Shown: one piece after another, positions 9,501-16,719 of the stretch
Position numbering within the stretch: the first letter of the stretch is position 1
How the letters are laid out: every line of letters begins with the position of its first letter
Assembly (NCBI RefSeq): GCF_900078385.1
Contig: NZ_FLQR01000008.1
Span: forward strand, 248,001 to 312,000
From: an uncultured Microbacterium sp.
Lineage (GTDB): Bacteria; Actinomycetota; Actinomycetes; Actinomycetales; Microbacteriaceae
Direction: 5' to 3'
Length of the DNA: 64,000 nucleotides
Translations under genes and position numbers: made by a program
Notes under the pieces: model-generated
The model's database searches: none
Seen by the model: the letters and a program-made list of their open reading frames with translations, nothing else
What the model was told of the DNA's origin: nothing

Positions 9501-9638
9501 CCGCGGCGCGGCAGCGTCACGGTGCCCGTCGACGTGGATGCTGCGGCGTACGCCGCGCAGAAGCCGCTGGGCAGCATGATCGTGGTGCTCGACAACAAGT
9601 CGGGCTCCGACGAAGCGGTGCTCGTCAAGATCAAGTAG
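6516..9638 (+). CDS. Secreted S8 family serine peptidase (subtilase)
   Basis: Large exported subtilisin-like protease, 1040 aa. The start must be TTG 6516: an in-frame TAG lies at 6486 and there is no other start codon between. GGAAAGG 10 nt upstream is the ribosome site. The protein has a signal peptide (cleavage likely near AFAAT, residue 24) and an inhibitor-type propeptide to about 140. The catalytic triad is Asp181 (AILDTGIDYTH), His257 (GHGSHVAGT) and Ser594 (MSGTSMAAPHVAG). A PA-domain insert of about 150 residues sits between His and Ser. The last 380 residues are beta-rich, with no sortase motif, so it is probably released. It is transcribed alone and ends in a strong terminator. Confidence 0.95.
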   Translation: MHRRILAAAGVIALSLPTSAAFAATTDDDPSSRFTQTESSGRIDSSFRSAALDADGRVTVVIEMAGDPVAVVQAEKGRELTSTERSSVKGKLKKAQDSIRGSITGKGGKIQAQMQSAYNGFQASVPAAQLDAVAELPGVVAIHPVRTYELDNAVSVPYLGVPQVWENTGYTGENVKVAILDTGIDYTHATFGGPGTVAAFEAAEATSTQPANPALFGPAAPRVKGGIDLVGDAYDAGGSGAALTPVPDTNPLDCQGHGSHVAGTTAGSGVLADGSTYDGAYDSTTSSNSFRVGPGVAPEADLYAVRVFGCEGSTDVVVPAIDWAVANGMDVINMSLGSSFGRGDDPDAVAASNAVGAGVVVVASAGNSGHNPYLTGSPGTGDGVIAVSAVDSSESFPGATITVNGTAVEAINANGASLAGIGALTVVRLADDPATAGENEALGCSVAAFTKAGIVAGGNQLAVMQRGTCARVAKAIYAQQAGAAAAVMVNSDNTLPPYEGMITSNPDDGTPYVVTIPFLGVRASSSATLVAGATATLAAAQIANPGFRGYASFTSSGPRSGDSAISPDVAAPGVSIASADVGSGNGAAIMSGTSMAAPHVAGVAALSVQAHPTWSASQVSATIVSTADPEKVAGQSLTIGGVGLVDTAQAVATTVTATGDAFRTESGWARESALSFGFQESPVGFGGVKTVTVRNDGKQAVTYQVTTTPSAASQKAKVNVSAKSVTVRPGKSVKLLVTVAALAKDIPTSNAGDDQFSFYEISGDIVLTAPKSTLRVPYLLVPRSNSTVSATTKGPWVTKGQKVTDGTKQVTLRNTRGALDADADFYTWGLSDAKDATKSLPDNGYDIRAAGVQSFPVAGGDHLVVFALNTHHRWSNAASNEYDVIIDTDQDGEPDWIVLSYDSGAVRAGDNDGLAETFLVNAKTGALYPSGFLTTAPTDSSTLLLPAYASDLGITGEFDYTVQTFGISGGEDAASTWATYDPTAPAISNGQYETVPRRGSVTVPVDVDAAAYAAQKPLGSMIVVLDNKSGSDEAVLVKIK

Positions 9639-9650
9639 GACAGATGCAGT

Positions 9651-9680
9651 GAGGGCCGGGCGCGCGAGCGCCCGGCCCTC
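9651..9680. terminator. Bidirectional hairpin terminator
   Basis: A 13-bp perfect stem, GAGGGCCGGGCGC (9651-9663) with GCGCCCGGCCCTC (9668-9680), and a GCGA tetraloop. It sits between the convergent subtilase and lipoprotein genes. Confidence 0.85.
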
Positions 9681-9704
9681 ATCGCGTGTGCGGGCTGCGC
9701 GCGC

Positions 9705-10124
9705 TCAGCGCTCGCAGAGCTTGGGCGCGTCGCCGGTGCCGAACCGGTAGTCGTAGCGGACGCCGTCCACCTCGACGACCACGCGCATGCCGTCGACGAT
9801 CGCCTGCGTGTAGGACTGCCCCGGCTGGGCACACCCGAGCGCGCCGTCGTTGAACGTCACGGCTTCGGCGGAGACGACCTCCGGAGTCCCGGTCACGCCA
9901 CGGGATTCGAGGTCGGCGACGAGCGCCGACCAGCGCGCATCGGGGACCGTGATCGGGGTGCCGGTCGGCGCCATCGGGGTGGTCGTGATGAACGGGGGGC
10001 GGCTCGAGCCGGAGGGCGAGCCGGGGGAGGCGTCGTCGGACATGGGGCTCCCTGCGCAGGCGGTGAGGGCGAGTATCAGCAGTGCGGTGGCGGATGCCGC
10101 GACCATGTGACGTCTCGTGCGCAT
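9705..10124 (-). CDS. Small putative lipoprotein, function unknown
   Basis: A 139-aa exported protein I do not recognise. It has a positively charged N-terminus (MRTRRH), a hydrophobic core and a lipobox LTAC with Cys near residue 23, so it should be a membrane-anchored lipoprotein. A Ser/Pro-rich linker follows, then a compact domain with two further Cys (GALGCAQPG and PKLCER at the end) that could form a disulfide. GGGAGG about 4-9 nt upstream serves as ribosome site. It is convergent to the subtilase gene and separated from it by the terminator at 9651. Confidence 0.75.
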   Translation of the reverse strand: MRTRRHMVAASATALLILALTACAGSPMSDDASPGSPSGSSRPPFITTTPMAPTGTPITVPDARWSALVADLESRGVTGTPEVVSAEAVTFNDGALGCAQPGQSYTQAIVDGMRVVVEVDGVRYDYRFGTGDAPKLCER

Positions 10125-10236
10125 GGCGCCTCCCTCTCAGCTGCTCGCGTGACCGCACCAGCGTATGGCTGGGCCCTGCGAAACGGCGGGGAGTTTCCGG
10201 CATCCGCCACCCGTCTCCTGCTCGAGGCGGCGGGAC

Positions 10237-10260
10237 GCGGGGCGGGTGTCCCCGCCCCGC
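10237..10260 (-). terminator. Hairpin terminator of the envelope-stress cluster
   Basis: GCGGGGCGGG (10237-10246) pairs perfectly with CCCGCCCCGC (10251-10260) around a TGTC loop, 18 bp beyond the DUF3618 gene's stop on the minus strand. Confidence 0.75.
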
Positions 10261-10278
10261 CCCGCGCGTCGTTGCGCG

Positions 10279-10854
10279 TCAGCCGTTGCTGAGGTGCTCG
10301 CGCGACTGCTGCGCCTGGTCGGAGACGGTGTCCGCGGCGTCGGTCGCCTCGCTCTTGACCGTCTCGACGGCCTCGGTCGCGCGGTCCTTGACGGCCGCGG
10401 CTGCCTCCTGGGCCGGCTGCTTGAGGTCGCCCGCGACCTCCTTGGCCACGCTCGCCACTTCATCCACGAGCGGCTGCGCGGTGTCCTTGACCGACTCGGC
10501 GAGCTCCTTCTCCTTGCGGGAGGCGGGGATCAGCGACGAGACGAGGAGGCCGAACCCGAAGGCGATGAGGCCGACGGCGAGGGGCGCGCCCTCCGCCTTG
10601 ACCTTGACGTCGTGGGCGACGTCCGCGGCCCCGTGGGCGAGGCCGGACGCGGCCGACGACGCCGACGACGACGCGTCATCCGCGGCCCCCATCACACGCT
10701 CGCGCACGGACACGAACGCCCCGCGCACCTTGTCGGCCTGGCGCTGCGCGATCTTGGACGGGGTGACCTTGTCGGCGAGGGCGTCGACGTCCTGGCCGAG
10801 TTCCTCACGGGTGCGCTCGATGTCGGCGCGGATCGCTTCGGGTGAATCGCTCAT
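10279..10854 (-). CDS. DUF3618 domain-containing membrane protein
   Basis: 191-aa protein with an N-terminal DUF3618 motif (IRADIERTREELGQDVDALADKVTP), a single hydrophobic segment near 95-112 (PLAVGLIAFGFGLLVSSLIPA) and a long Ala/Lys/Glu-rich amphipathic C-terminal half. The latter has the repeated 11-mer-like character of LEA or apolipoprotein helices. Function is unproven; the family is common in soil actinobacteria beside holin superfamily III proteins. Its ATG overlaps the stop of the upstream gene (ATGA at 10851-10854), so it is the last gene of a three-gene minus-strand operon. Confidence 0.85.
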   Translation of the reverse strand: MSDSPEAIRADIERTREELGQDVDALADKVTPSKIAQRQADKVRGAFVSVRERVMGAADDASSSASSAASGLAHGAADVAHDVKVKAEGAPLAVGLIAFGFGLLVSSLIPASRKEKELAESVKDTAQPLVDEVASVAKEVAGDLKQPAQEAAAAVKDRATEAVETVKSEATDAADTVSDQAQQSREHLSNG

Positions 10855-11264
10855 CGGTTCTCCTCATTTCTCTTGAATGCTTCCGGGATCTCCTGGAGCG
10901 TCTCCACGGTCTGCGGAGCGCCCTTGACTTCCTGCAACTGCTTGCGGCCGACGGCGTACAGCACGGCGGCGATGATGGCCCACAAGACGGCGACGACGAC
11001 ACCGGACCAGCCCGCGCCGATCAGGTCCGACAGGGCGGCCCAGAGCGCTATGGACAGGAACAGCACCGTCATGGATGCCGCGTACCCGGCGCCGCCCAGA
11101 AGGCCCGCACCCTTGGCGGATGTCGTCGCCGTCTCCTTCAGCTCCGCCTTCGCGAGCGCGAGCTCCTGGCGCATGAGCGTCGAGAGGTCGCGTGTCACCT
11201 CGCCCAGCAGGTCGCCGAGCGACGTGTCGGCGGCGCGCCGCTCAGACGGAGTCGTATCGCTCAT
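10851..11264 (-). CDS. Phage holin family protein (putative actinobacterial holin-X, holin superfamily III)
   Basis: 137-aa membrane protein. I start at ATG 11264 (MSDTTPSERR); the ORF track's longer frame extends past this into the upstream gene. A cytosolic amphipathic N-terminus (LLGEVTRDLSTLMRQELALAKAELKE) is typical of this family. Two hydrophobic segments follow, ASMTVLFLSIALWAAL and GVVVAVLWAIIAAVLYAVG. Despite the name there is no lysis context here; members usually accompany DUF3618 genes in non-phage loci. It overlaps its upstream neighbour by 23 bp and its downstream neighbour by 4 bp. Confidence 0.88.
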   Translation of the reverse strand: MSDTTPSERRAADTSLGDLLGEVTRDLSTLMRQELALAKAELKETATTSAKGAGLLGGAGYAASMTVLFLSIALWAALSDLIGAGWSGVVVAVLWAIIAAVLYAVGRKQLQEVKGAPQTVETLQEIPEAFKRNEENR

Positions 11265-11952
11265 CCGACACCCCCTGTCCGGTGCCACCGAGGCGGGACT
11301 CGGACGCCGAGAACACCGGGGTCTGCTCCGCGTAGCTCGGCGTCCTCTCCACGACCGGCGTCGGCGGGACGATGGTGACGTTCGACGGGAGGGCAGGCTT
11401 CGCGGTCGCCGCGGTCGCATCGGACTGGTCCTTCGCGTTTGCGGCGAGGGCGCGGGTGAGTCGCCCGACGAGGACGCCGGCGACGAGTGCGCCGCCGATG
11501 AATGCCCCCGGACGACGTCGCGCGAACGCCTTGACATCCGTCATGACCGCCGAGGGGTCGCGGCTGCTCAGCCACGTGGCCGCCCCGGAGACCCGCTCGG
11601 ACACCTTCTGGACGAGATCGCCGGCGATGCCGCCGCCGTCGGAGGTGCGGGCCATCGAGCCGAGCTGGTCGCCGAGCGCGCTCAGCCCGGTCGCGATGCG
11701 CTCCTGCTGCTTCGACGCCTGGTCGGCGATCTCGTCACGGGCCTGGTGATAGAGGTCGGTGACCTGCGCCTTGGTCTCGTGCGCGACCGACGCCGCTTCA
11801 TCCTTCGCCGTCCCCGCGACATCCTTCGCCGCACCGGTGGCGGTGTCCTTCAGGTCGGCGGCTTCCTGCTTCGCGGTGTCGACGACGTGCGACTCTCCGC
11901 TCCGCGTCTCCTGGGACTCACCGGCGCCCATGGCGTAGCTGCCATCTGACAT
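11242..11952 (-). CDS. LEA-like amphipathic-helix protein with one membrane segment
   Basis: 236-aa protein of unknown function, first gene of the cluster. I chose ATG 11952 because GGAGAG sits right before it; the ORF-track start at 11997 has no such site. Residues 20-110 are charged helix rich in Ala/Lys/Asp/Glu (TAKQEAADLKDTATGAAKD), resembling LEA or apolipoprotein repeats. A Gly/Ala-rich membrane segment (GAFIGGALVAGVLVGRL) lies near 160-180, followed by a Pro/Thr-rich tail. With the holin-like and DUF3618 proteins it forms a membrane-lining set that may respond to osmotic or desiccation stress; that role is inference from composition and context. Confidence 0.75.
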   Translation of the reverse strand: MSDGSYAMGAGESQETRSGESHVVDTAKQEAADLKDTATGAAKDVAGTAKDEAASVAHETKAQVTDLYHQARDEIADQASKQQERIATGLSALGDQLGSMARTSDGGGIAGDLVQKVSERVSGAATWLSSRDPSAVMTDVKAFARRRPGAFIGGALVAGVLVGRLTRALAANAKDQSDATAATAKPALPSNVTIVPPTPVVERTPSYAEQTPVFSASESRLGGTGQGVSDERYDSV

Positions 11953-12148
11953 GGTCTCTCCTTCGATCGGGGCCCCACCGGGTTTCAGTGGGGTCACCCC
12001 GGTCTACGCGTCCCGTGAGGAGTGACTGAGGGGCTTGCGTCGAGCGCAGGTATGTGGCACACGCGCCCGAGGCGTGACGGCGCCTCGGATCGCCCCGACC
12101 GACCACGGTCGCGGCGTCAACCCCCTCGGGGCGGTGTGCGCACCGGGA

Positions 12149-12160
12149 TACCGTGACGCC
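12149..12160 (+). promoter_or_regulatory. -10 box, leaderless promoter of the FUSC gene
   Basis: TACCGT at 12149-12154, exactly 6 nt (GACGCC), then ATG 12161. This register is the reason for choosing 12161 over the ORF-track start at 12035. Confidence 0.6.
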
Positions 12161-13246
12161 ATGGCCCGATCTCCTTTCGCCGCGCGTCGCCGCCGCGTGG
12201 CGGGCGCAGTGCGCACCGCACGCGGCGAGGTGTTCGCAACCTCGCGGCTCGTGCTCGCGCTGAAGACCGCGATCGCTGCGGCGGTCGCCTGGTATCTCGC
12301 GCCGCTTGTGCCGTTCGCCGATGCGGAGTACTCCTACTACGCGCCCCTCGGCGTGCTCGTGGCGATGTACCCGACCGTCGTGGACTCGGCGCGATCAGGG
12401 CTCCTTGCGCTCGTCGGGCTCGCCTGCGGCATCGCGCTGGGACTCGGCGGGCTCGGGCTCGTGGCTCTCGGGGCGCCCGGGATCGTCGCGGTCGCCGTCG
12501 TCGTGGGCGTCGGTGTCGCCGTCGGCGGCATCCGCGCTCTCGATGCCGGGCGGGACTGGATCGCGATCGCCGGGCTGTTCGTGTTGCTGCTCGGCGGCCG
12601 CGAGACCGAGGAGTTCTCGAGCTCCTATATCGCGACGATGGCCTTCGGCGTGCTCGTGGGTGTCGTGGCGAACCTCCTCCTCTTCCCGCCCGTGTACCTC
12701 CGCGAGGCGGCGGAACGCCTGTCCGAGTTGCGTGGCGACCTCGAAGCCGAGTTGCGGCTGATGGCCGACATGGTGGACGCCGGACGAGTCGATGGCGACC
12801 GGCTGGCGCGGGCCAGCGACCACCTGGCCGCCCTGGCCGCCGCGGTCGCCGACGATGTGCACGAGGCAGCCCGAAGCCGACGGGCCAACCCGCGCGCACG
12901 GCGCCTCGATGATCTCGATGAGGAGAACGAACGACGGTGGTGGGCGCTCGAGCGATCGGCCTTCCTGACCCGCGACATCGCGGACATGCTCGCCCATCAC
13001 GCAGGTCTGGTCGACAACTCGGCGGGCCCCCTCGCCCACGCGCTGCGCCGGACGGCGGACGTCGTCGCCACGCCGCTCGGCGATCCGGCGGCTGAGCCGC
13101 GCCTGGATGAGGCCCAGGCCGCAATCGATGCGTACACCGCCACCGTGCCCCACGACGCCGAGCGCCGCCTCTCGAGCCTGCGGCCGGAGCTGGCCGTCGC
13201 CGCGGCCCTCGGTCGCCTGACCGAGATCTCGCGACCGTTCGTCTGA
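12161..13246 (+). CDS. FUSC family (aromatic acid exporter-like) membrane protein
   Basis: 361-aa membrane protein. A basic N-terminus (MARSPFAARRRRVAGAV) precedes about six hydrophobic segments between residues 25 and 185 (LALKTAIAAAVAWYLAPLV through AFGVLVGVVANLLLFPP). A cytosolic helical half follows (YLREAAERLSELRGDLEAEL), matching the half-size FUSC/ArAE arrangement. Relatives are linked to efflux of aromatic carboxylic acids and other organic anions, but substrates are mostly unknown. It is divergent from the envelope cluster and followed by a REP-like palindrome rather than an ordinary terminator. Confidence 0.82.
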   Translation: MARSPFAARRRRVAGAVRTARGEVFATSRLVLALKTAIAAAVAWYLAPLVPFADAEYSYYAPLGVLVAMYPTVVDSARSGLLALVGLACGIALGLGGLGLVALGAPGIVAVAVVVGVGVAVGGIRALDAGRDWIAIAGLFVLLLGGRETEEFSSSYIATMAFGVLVGVVANLLLFPPVYLREAAERLSELRGDLEAELRLMADMVDAGRVDGDRLARASDHLAALAAAVADDVHEAARSRRANPRARRLDDLDEENERRWWALERSAFLTRDIADMLAHHAGLVDNSAGPLAHALRRTADVVATPLGDPAAEPRLDEAQAAIDAYTATVPHDAERRLSSLRPELAVAAALGRLTEISRPFV

Positions 13247-13299
13247 GGCGCCGACCCCGCAGGTGCGGCGCGTGGCCGGCTCGGGGTCCACACCCCCGT

Positions 13300-13366
13300 C
13301 GAGAAACCGCTTCGGGCATGAGAAACCACACCCGGAGCGGTTTCTCATGCTGGATGTGGTTTCTCG
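13300..13366. repeat. REP-like nested palindrome, copy 1
   Basis: Inner arms GCATGAGAAACC (13316-13327) and GGTTTCTCATGC (13339-13350) pair perfectly. Outer arms CGAGAAACCGC (13300-13310) and GTGGTTTCTCG (13356-13366) pair with one mismatch. The 65-bp core matches copy 2 at 20727-20791 at about 55 of 65 positions. It lies between tandem genes. Confidence 0.8.
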
Positions 13367-13421
13367 CGCCCGCGGCCCGGCGCGCGTGGCCGCGCGGGCC
13401 GGGCGGGGGACGCGCGGCGCG

Positions 13422-13433
13422 GATAATGGGCGG
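13422..13433 (+). promoter_or_regulatory. -10 box, leaderless promoter of the SnoaL-like gene
   Basis: GATAAT at 13422-13427 (one base from consensus TATAAT), exactly 6 nt, then GTG 13434. It decides the start codon. Confidence 0.65.
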
Positions 13434-13823
13434 GTGGAGCCGTGGGAGATGCGTGAGTGGCACGCCGAGTACCTCGACGCGTGCAACCGCCACGACCTCG
13501 ACGCGATCCGCTCGTTCATCGATCCGTCCGTGCGCCGCGCGCACCTGCCGGGCGGCGCCGATGCCTTCATCGCCGACATGGCCGACCTCTTCCACGCGTT
13601 CCCGGACTGGCGGTGGCGGCGCATCCAGCTCATCGCCGAGGACGACCGCCTCGCGGTGCATCTGCGCGGCGGCGGTACGCACCTGGGCGCGTTCCGCGGC
13701 ATCCCGGCGACGCGGCGGCACGTCAACGTCGCCGAGTTCGCGATGTACCGCGTGCAGAAGGGCCGCATCGCGGAGGCCACCGGCACCGACACCGGCGAGC
13801 TGCTGGCCCAGATCGGGGGATGA
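13434..13823 (+). CDS. SnoaL-like / ester cyclase family protein
   Basis: 129-aa cytosolic protein of the SnoaL-like (NTF2 cone fold) family: EYLDACNRHDLDAIRSFIDPSV, then ADMADLFHAFPDWRWRRIQL and a beta-rich end with LGAFRGIPATRRHVNVAEFAMYRV. This motif order is typical of SnoaL-like polyketide cyclase relatives, most of which have no known substrate. GTG 13434 is chosen because a near-consensus -10 lies exactly 6 nt before it; the ORF-track start at 13263 would run through the REP-like palindrome. The next gene starts 34 bp downstream. Confidence 0.8.
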   Translation: MEPWEMREWHAEYLDACNRHDLDAIRSFIDPSVRRAHLPGGADAFIADMADLFHAFPDWRWRRIQLIAEDDRLAVHLRGGGTHLGAFRGIPATRRHVNVAEFAMYRVQKGRIAEATGTDTGELLAQIGG

Positions 13824-13857
13824 CCCGGTGCCACGCCCGGGCGCCAGACTGGTCGTC

Positions 13858-14736
13858 ATGACGATCGACGAGGCGCTCGTGACACGGCTGGTGTCGGAGC
13901 AGTTCCCGCAGTGGCGGGGGCTTCCCGTCCGTCAGGTCCGCCCGGGCGGCTGGGACAACCGCACCTTCCGCCTCGGCGACGACCTGCTGGTCCGCCTGCC
14001 CAGCGCCGATGGCTACGCCGCGGCGGTCGCGAAGGAGCAGCGCTGGCTCCCGGTGATCGCCACCGGGGTGCCGTTCGAGATCCCGGAACCGGTCGGGCTC
14101 GGCACGCCGACGGCGGACTTCGAGCGCCCGTGGTCGGTCTACCGCTGGATCGAGGGGGTGCCGGCCGGCGAGGCGGGCATCGGTGACCTGGATGCGTTCG
14201 CCGCCGACGTCGCTCGGTTCCTGGCCGCGCTCGCCGCAGTGGACGCGTCCGGCGGACCGGCGGCGGGCCCGCACAGCTTCTGGCGCGGCGCGCATCCGCG
14301 GGTCTACGAGCAGGACGTGACGCGTTCGCTCGACGCACTGACGGGGCGGATCGACAGCGCGGCGGCGCGGGCGGTGTGGGATGCCGCGCTGCGAACGGAG
14401 ATCGCAGACCCGCCGGTCTGGTTCCACGGCGACATCGCGCCGGGCAACCTCCTGCTCCGGGACGGGCGTCTCCGCGCCGTCATCGACTTCGGTACCTCGG
14501 GCGTCGGGGATCCGGCATGCGATCTGGCGATCGCGTGGACGATGTTCGACGATTCGGCCCGGGCGGTGTTCCGCGACGGCCTGCCGTGGGATGACGCCGT
14601 GTGGGCGCGCGGTCGCGCCTGGGCGCTGTGGAAAGCGCTCCTGCTGCTGGCGGACGGCACCGGATCCCACAACCCCGAAGCGGAAGCGCGCAGTGCGCGC
14701 GTCGTGGTCGAGAGGATCCTCGCCGAAGCGCCCTGA
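13858..14736 (+). CDS. Aminoglycoside phosphotransferase-fold kinase
   Basis: 292-aa protein of the APH/choline kinase-like superfamily, phosphorylating an unknown small molecule. Evidence includes the Gly-rich start GGWDNRTFRLGDDLLVRLP, the catalytic loop WFHGDIAPGNLLL (HGDxxxxN) and the metal-binding IDFGTSGVGDPACDLA. The ORF track starts far upstream at 13318; ATG 13858 gives the family's normal N-terminus (MTIDEALVTRLVSEQFPQWRG). CAGACT lies 7 nt before it as a possible -10. Similar chromosomal genes are common in actinobacteria and are usually not resistance genes, so no drug-resistance claim is made. Confidence 0.88.
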   Translation: MTIDEALVTRLVSEQFPQWRGLPVRQVRPGGWDNRTFRLGDDLLVRLPSADGYAAAVAKEQRWLPVIATGVPFEIPEPVGLGTPTADFERPWSVYRWIEGVPAGEAGIGDLDAFAADVARFLAALAAVDASGGPAAGPHSFWRGAHPRVYEQDVTRSLDALTGRIDSAAARAVWDAALRTEIADPPVWFHGDIAPGNLLLRDGRLRAVIDFGTSGVGDPACDLAIAWTMFDDSARAVFRDGLPWDDAVWARGRAWALWKALLLLADGTGSHNPEAEARSARVVVERILAEAP

Positions 14737-14750
14737 TCGGCCCCGCATCC

Positions 14751-16040
14751 TCAGGTCGGCGCTGCAGAGTCCTCATCGTCGCGCGCCGCGCGCACCCGTG
14801 AGCCGATCGCGATCGCGAATGCCACCGCGAACAGGCCGACGGCGATGAGCAGCGAGGAGCGCTCGCCGAGCAGGGTGGCCGCGCTTCCACCGGCGATGGC
14901 GCCGACGGCCCCGAGGGTCCGGTTGGCGGACCGCATCGTGGCATTGACGCGCCCGAGCAGCCCGTCGGGCGTCACGGCCTGGCGGAGGCTCATCTCGTTG
15001 GCATTCTCGAGCCCGCCGGCGAAACCCTGGAGGATCATGCCCGCGAAGACGAGAACCGCGGCGATGGCGGCGGGGCGCGCTGACCCGCCCGCAGGAGCGG
15101 ACGTGACCAGCATCCACGCGACCGGATAGAGCGCACGGCCGACCGTGATCGTCGAACCCGAACCGAGACGAGCGCCGACGCGCGGGGCGAGCGTCGCACC
15201 GAGGAGGTTCGCCAGCCCCGCCCCCGCGAACAGCAGCCCGTACAGGAGGGGGGAGAAGCCCAGGGTGCGCAGCGCGAACACCGTGAAGATCGTCAGCGCG
15301 GCGGCGTTCGCGATGAACCACACGTGTGTGGACCACGCGAGAGGCGCGAGGACCGGATGCCGGTAGACCCAGCGCAGTCCCTCCGCCATCTCGCGCCGGA
15401 CGGATCGCCGCGTCACCGCCCGCGGTTCTCTTTCCGTCAGACGCAGTCCGGAGATCAGCACGGCATCGATGACATAGGTGACGGCGTCGACGGCGATCGC
15501 GAGAGGGGCGCCGATCCAGCCGACCAGGGCGCCGCCGAGGGCGGGTCCCGCCGTCTGTCCCACCGCCTCGGCCTGATCCAGTCGCGCGTTCGCGGCGCGA
15601 AGCGCCCGCCGCTCGACGATCTGCGGCAGAAGCGACTGGGTGGCGGCGAACCCGAAGACGGAGAACGCGCCGAAGAGGAGGAGCAGGACGACCAGCATCC
15701 AGATCGGCAACAGCCCGGCGACCCACATCGCGGGGATGAGCGCGAGGCTCACCGCGCGGCCGACGCTCGCCCACACCAGCATGCGCTGACGCTGCCACCG
15801 GTCGACGAAGACGCCGGCGAAGAGCCCCAGCACGGCATAGGGAACGAACTGGGCGGCGTTCACGATCCCGACCTCGAACGCGTTCGCGCCCAGGACCGCG
15901 ACTACGAGCACGGGGAGCGCGACCGACGTCAGTGCGGTGCCGAACGCGCCGACGGCGATCGCGGAGAAGTACCGGGCGAACGCGCGATTGCCGAACGACG
16001 CCGGACGTCGATCGCCCGCGCCCTCGCCGTTGTTCGACAC
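14751..16040 (-). CDS. MFS transporter
   Basis: 429-aa major facilitator, probably a drug or metabolite exporter of the enterobactin-exporter-like (MFS_3) branch. There are about 12 hydrophobic helices, beginning AIAVGAFGTALTSVALPVLVV. The loop 2-3 motif is GLFAGVFVDRWQRQRMLVWA, a variant of the MFS DRxGRR motif, and a second copy-like motif AGGLENANEMSLRQAVTPDGLLGRVNA lies in the C-terminal half. The start is GTG 16040, with GATGAT exactly 6 nt before it as a degenerate -10. It is convergent with the preceding kinase gene, 14 bp away, and has no regulator next to it. Confidence 0.88.
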   Translation of the reverse strand: MSNNGEGAGDRRPASFGNRAFARYFSAIAVGAFGTALTSVALPVLVVAVLGANAFEVGIVNAAQFVPYAVLGLFAGVFVDRWQRQRMLVWASVGRAVSLALIPAMWVAGLLPIWMLVVLLLLFGAFSVFGFAATQSLLPQIVERRALRAANARLDQAEAVGQTAGPALGGALVGWIGAPLAIAVDAVTYVIDAVLISGLRLTEREPRAVTRRSVRREMAEGLRWVYRHPVLAPLAWSTHVWFIANAAALTIFTVFALRTLGFSPLLYGLLFAGAGLANLLGATLAPRVGARLGSGSTITVGRALYPVAWMLVTSAPAGGSARPAAIAAVLVFAGMILQGFAGGLENANEMSLRQAVTPDGLLGRVNATMRSANRTLGAVGAIAGGSAATLLGERSSLLIAVGLFAVAFAIAIGSRVRAARDDEDSAAPT

Positions 16041-16103
16041 CAGGGCATCATCGCATCAGGGCGGTGCCACGGAGTGCACGGCCAGGACTCTGCGGGCTGT
16101 CAG

Positions 16104-16179
16104 TGGACGCGACGGCGGGAGTCGAACCCGCAACGCAACCGGGTATGAACCGGTGCCCGGGACCACCCGGACCGCCGCG
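16104..16179 (-). tRNA. tRNA-Met-like gene, anticodon CAT, atypical D arm
   Basis: Read on the minus strand, this folds as a tRNA. A 7-bp acceptor CGCGGCG/CGTCGCG has one G-T pair. The 5-bp anticodon stem ACCGG/CCGGT closes the 7-nt loop TTCATAC (anticodon CAT, genomic 16145-16147). The 5-bp T stem GCGGG/CCCGC closes TTCGACT (fits TTCRANY), and CCA is encoded at 16104-16106. The D arm is odd: CCGGG-TGGT-CCCGG leaves only a 4-nt loop, or a 3-bp stem with an 8-nt loop, and position 8 is G instead of U. CAT could mean Met, initiator, or Ile (lysidine-modified). Confidence 0.6.
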
Positions 16180-16293
16180 ATGGATCGACGCTAACCCGGA
16201 CCTGCGACCCCCGCACAAGCCGTGACACGGGGTGTCGCATCGTGACGCCGTGTTGCGGCATCCCGTGCCCAGCGACGACTCGTGATGACCAGC

Positions 16294-16309
16294 GGCGGGC
16301 GACCCCGCC
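16294..16309 (-). terminator. Short hairpin after yccF
   Basis: GGCGGG (16294-16299), CGAC, CCCGCC (16304-16309), 8 bp past the YccF stop on the minus strand. Six GC pairs and no U-tract, so a modest terminator candidate. Confidence 0.45.
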
Positions 16310-16317
16310 CTACGGGA

Positions 16318-16719
16318 TCAGCGCACCGGGCGGTCGAACGCGCCCTGACGCGTCGAGACGATGTCCTTGCCGAGTGGCATGAGCGAGATCGGGATCATCT
16401 TGAAGTCGGCGAGGGCGAGCGGGATGCCGATGATGGTGATGAACAGCGCGATTCCGGAGAGCAGGTGCCCGATCGCCAGCCAGATCCCGGCGAGCACGAC
16501 CCAGATGACGTTGCCGATGAACGAGCCGACACCGGCGCCGGGCTTGTCGACGATCGTGCGGCCGAACGGCCACAGCACGTAATTCGCCGTCCGGAAGGAT
16601 GCGATCGCCCACGGAATCGTGATGATCGGGATGCAGAGCAGCACTCCGGCCGCGACGTAGCCGAGGAACAGCCAGAATCCAGCCAGGACCAGCCAGATGA
16701 TGTTCAGCAGAGTGCGCAT
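16318..16719 (-). CDS. yccF: YccF domain-containing membrane protein
   Basis: 133-aa inner-membrane protein made of two copies of the YccF (DUF307) unit. The first is MRTLLNIIWLVLAGFWLFLGYVAA.. with IPIITIPWAIASFRTANYVLWPFGR; the second is NVIWVVLAGIWLAIGHLLSGIALF with IIGIPLALADFKMIPISLMPLGK. Function unknown. ATG 16719 is preceded by GAGAAT exactly 6 nt upstream, so it is probably leaderless; the ORF track's 266-aa frame runs into the opposite gene and is wrong. It is divergent from the phosphatase-glycosyltransferase operon with under 100 bp between. Confidence 0.88.
   Translation of the reverse strand: MRTLLNIIWLVLAGFWLFLGYVAAGVLLCIPIITIPWAIASFRTANYVLWPFGRTIVDKPGAGVGSFIGNVIWVVLAGIWLAIGHLLSGIALFITIIGIPLALADFKMIPISLMPLGKDIVSTRQGAFDRPVR

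Noticed and set aside
10851-11264. Prophage remnant suggested by the holin-family protein
   Set aside because: No lysin, integrase or structural genes nearby; this family regularly accompanies DUF3618 genes outside phages.
13858-14736. Aminoglycoside resistance gene
   Set aside because: The fold and motifs only show an APH-like kinase; chromosomal members of this type rarely act on drugs, and nothing in the context suggests resistance.
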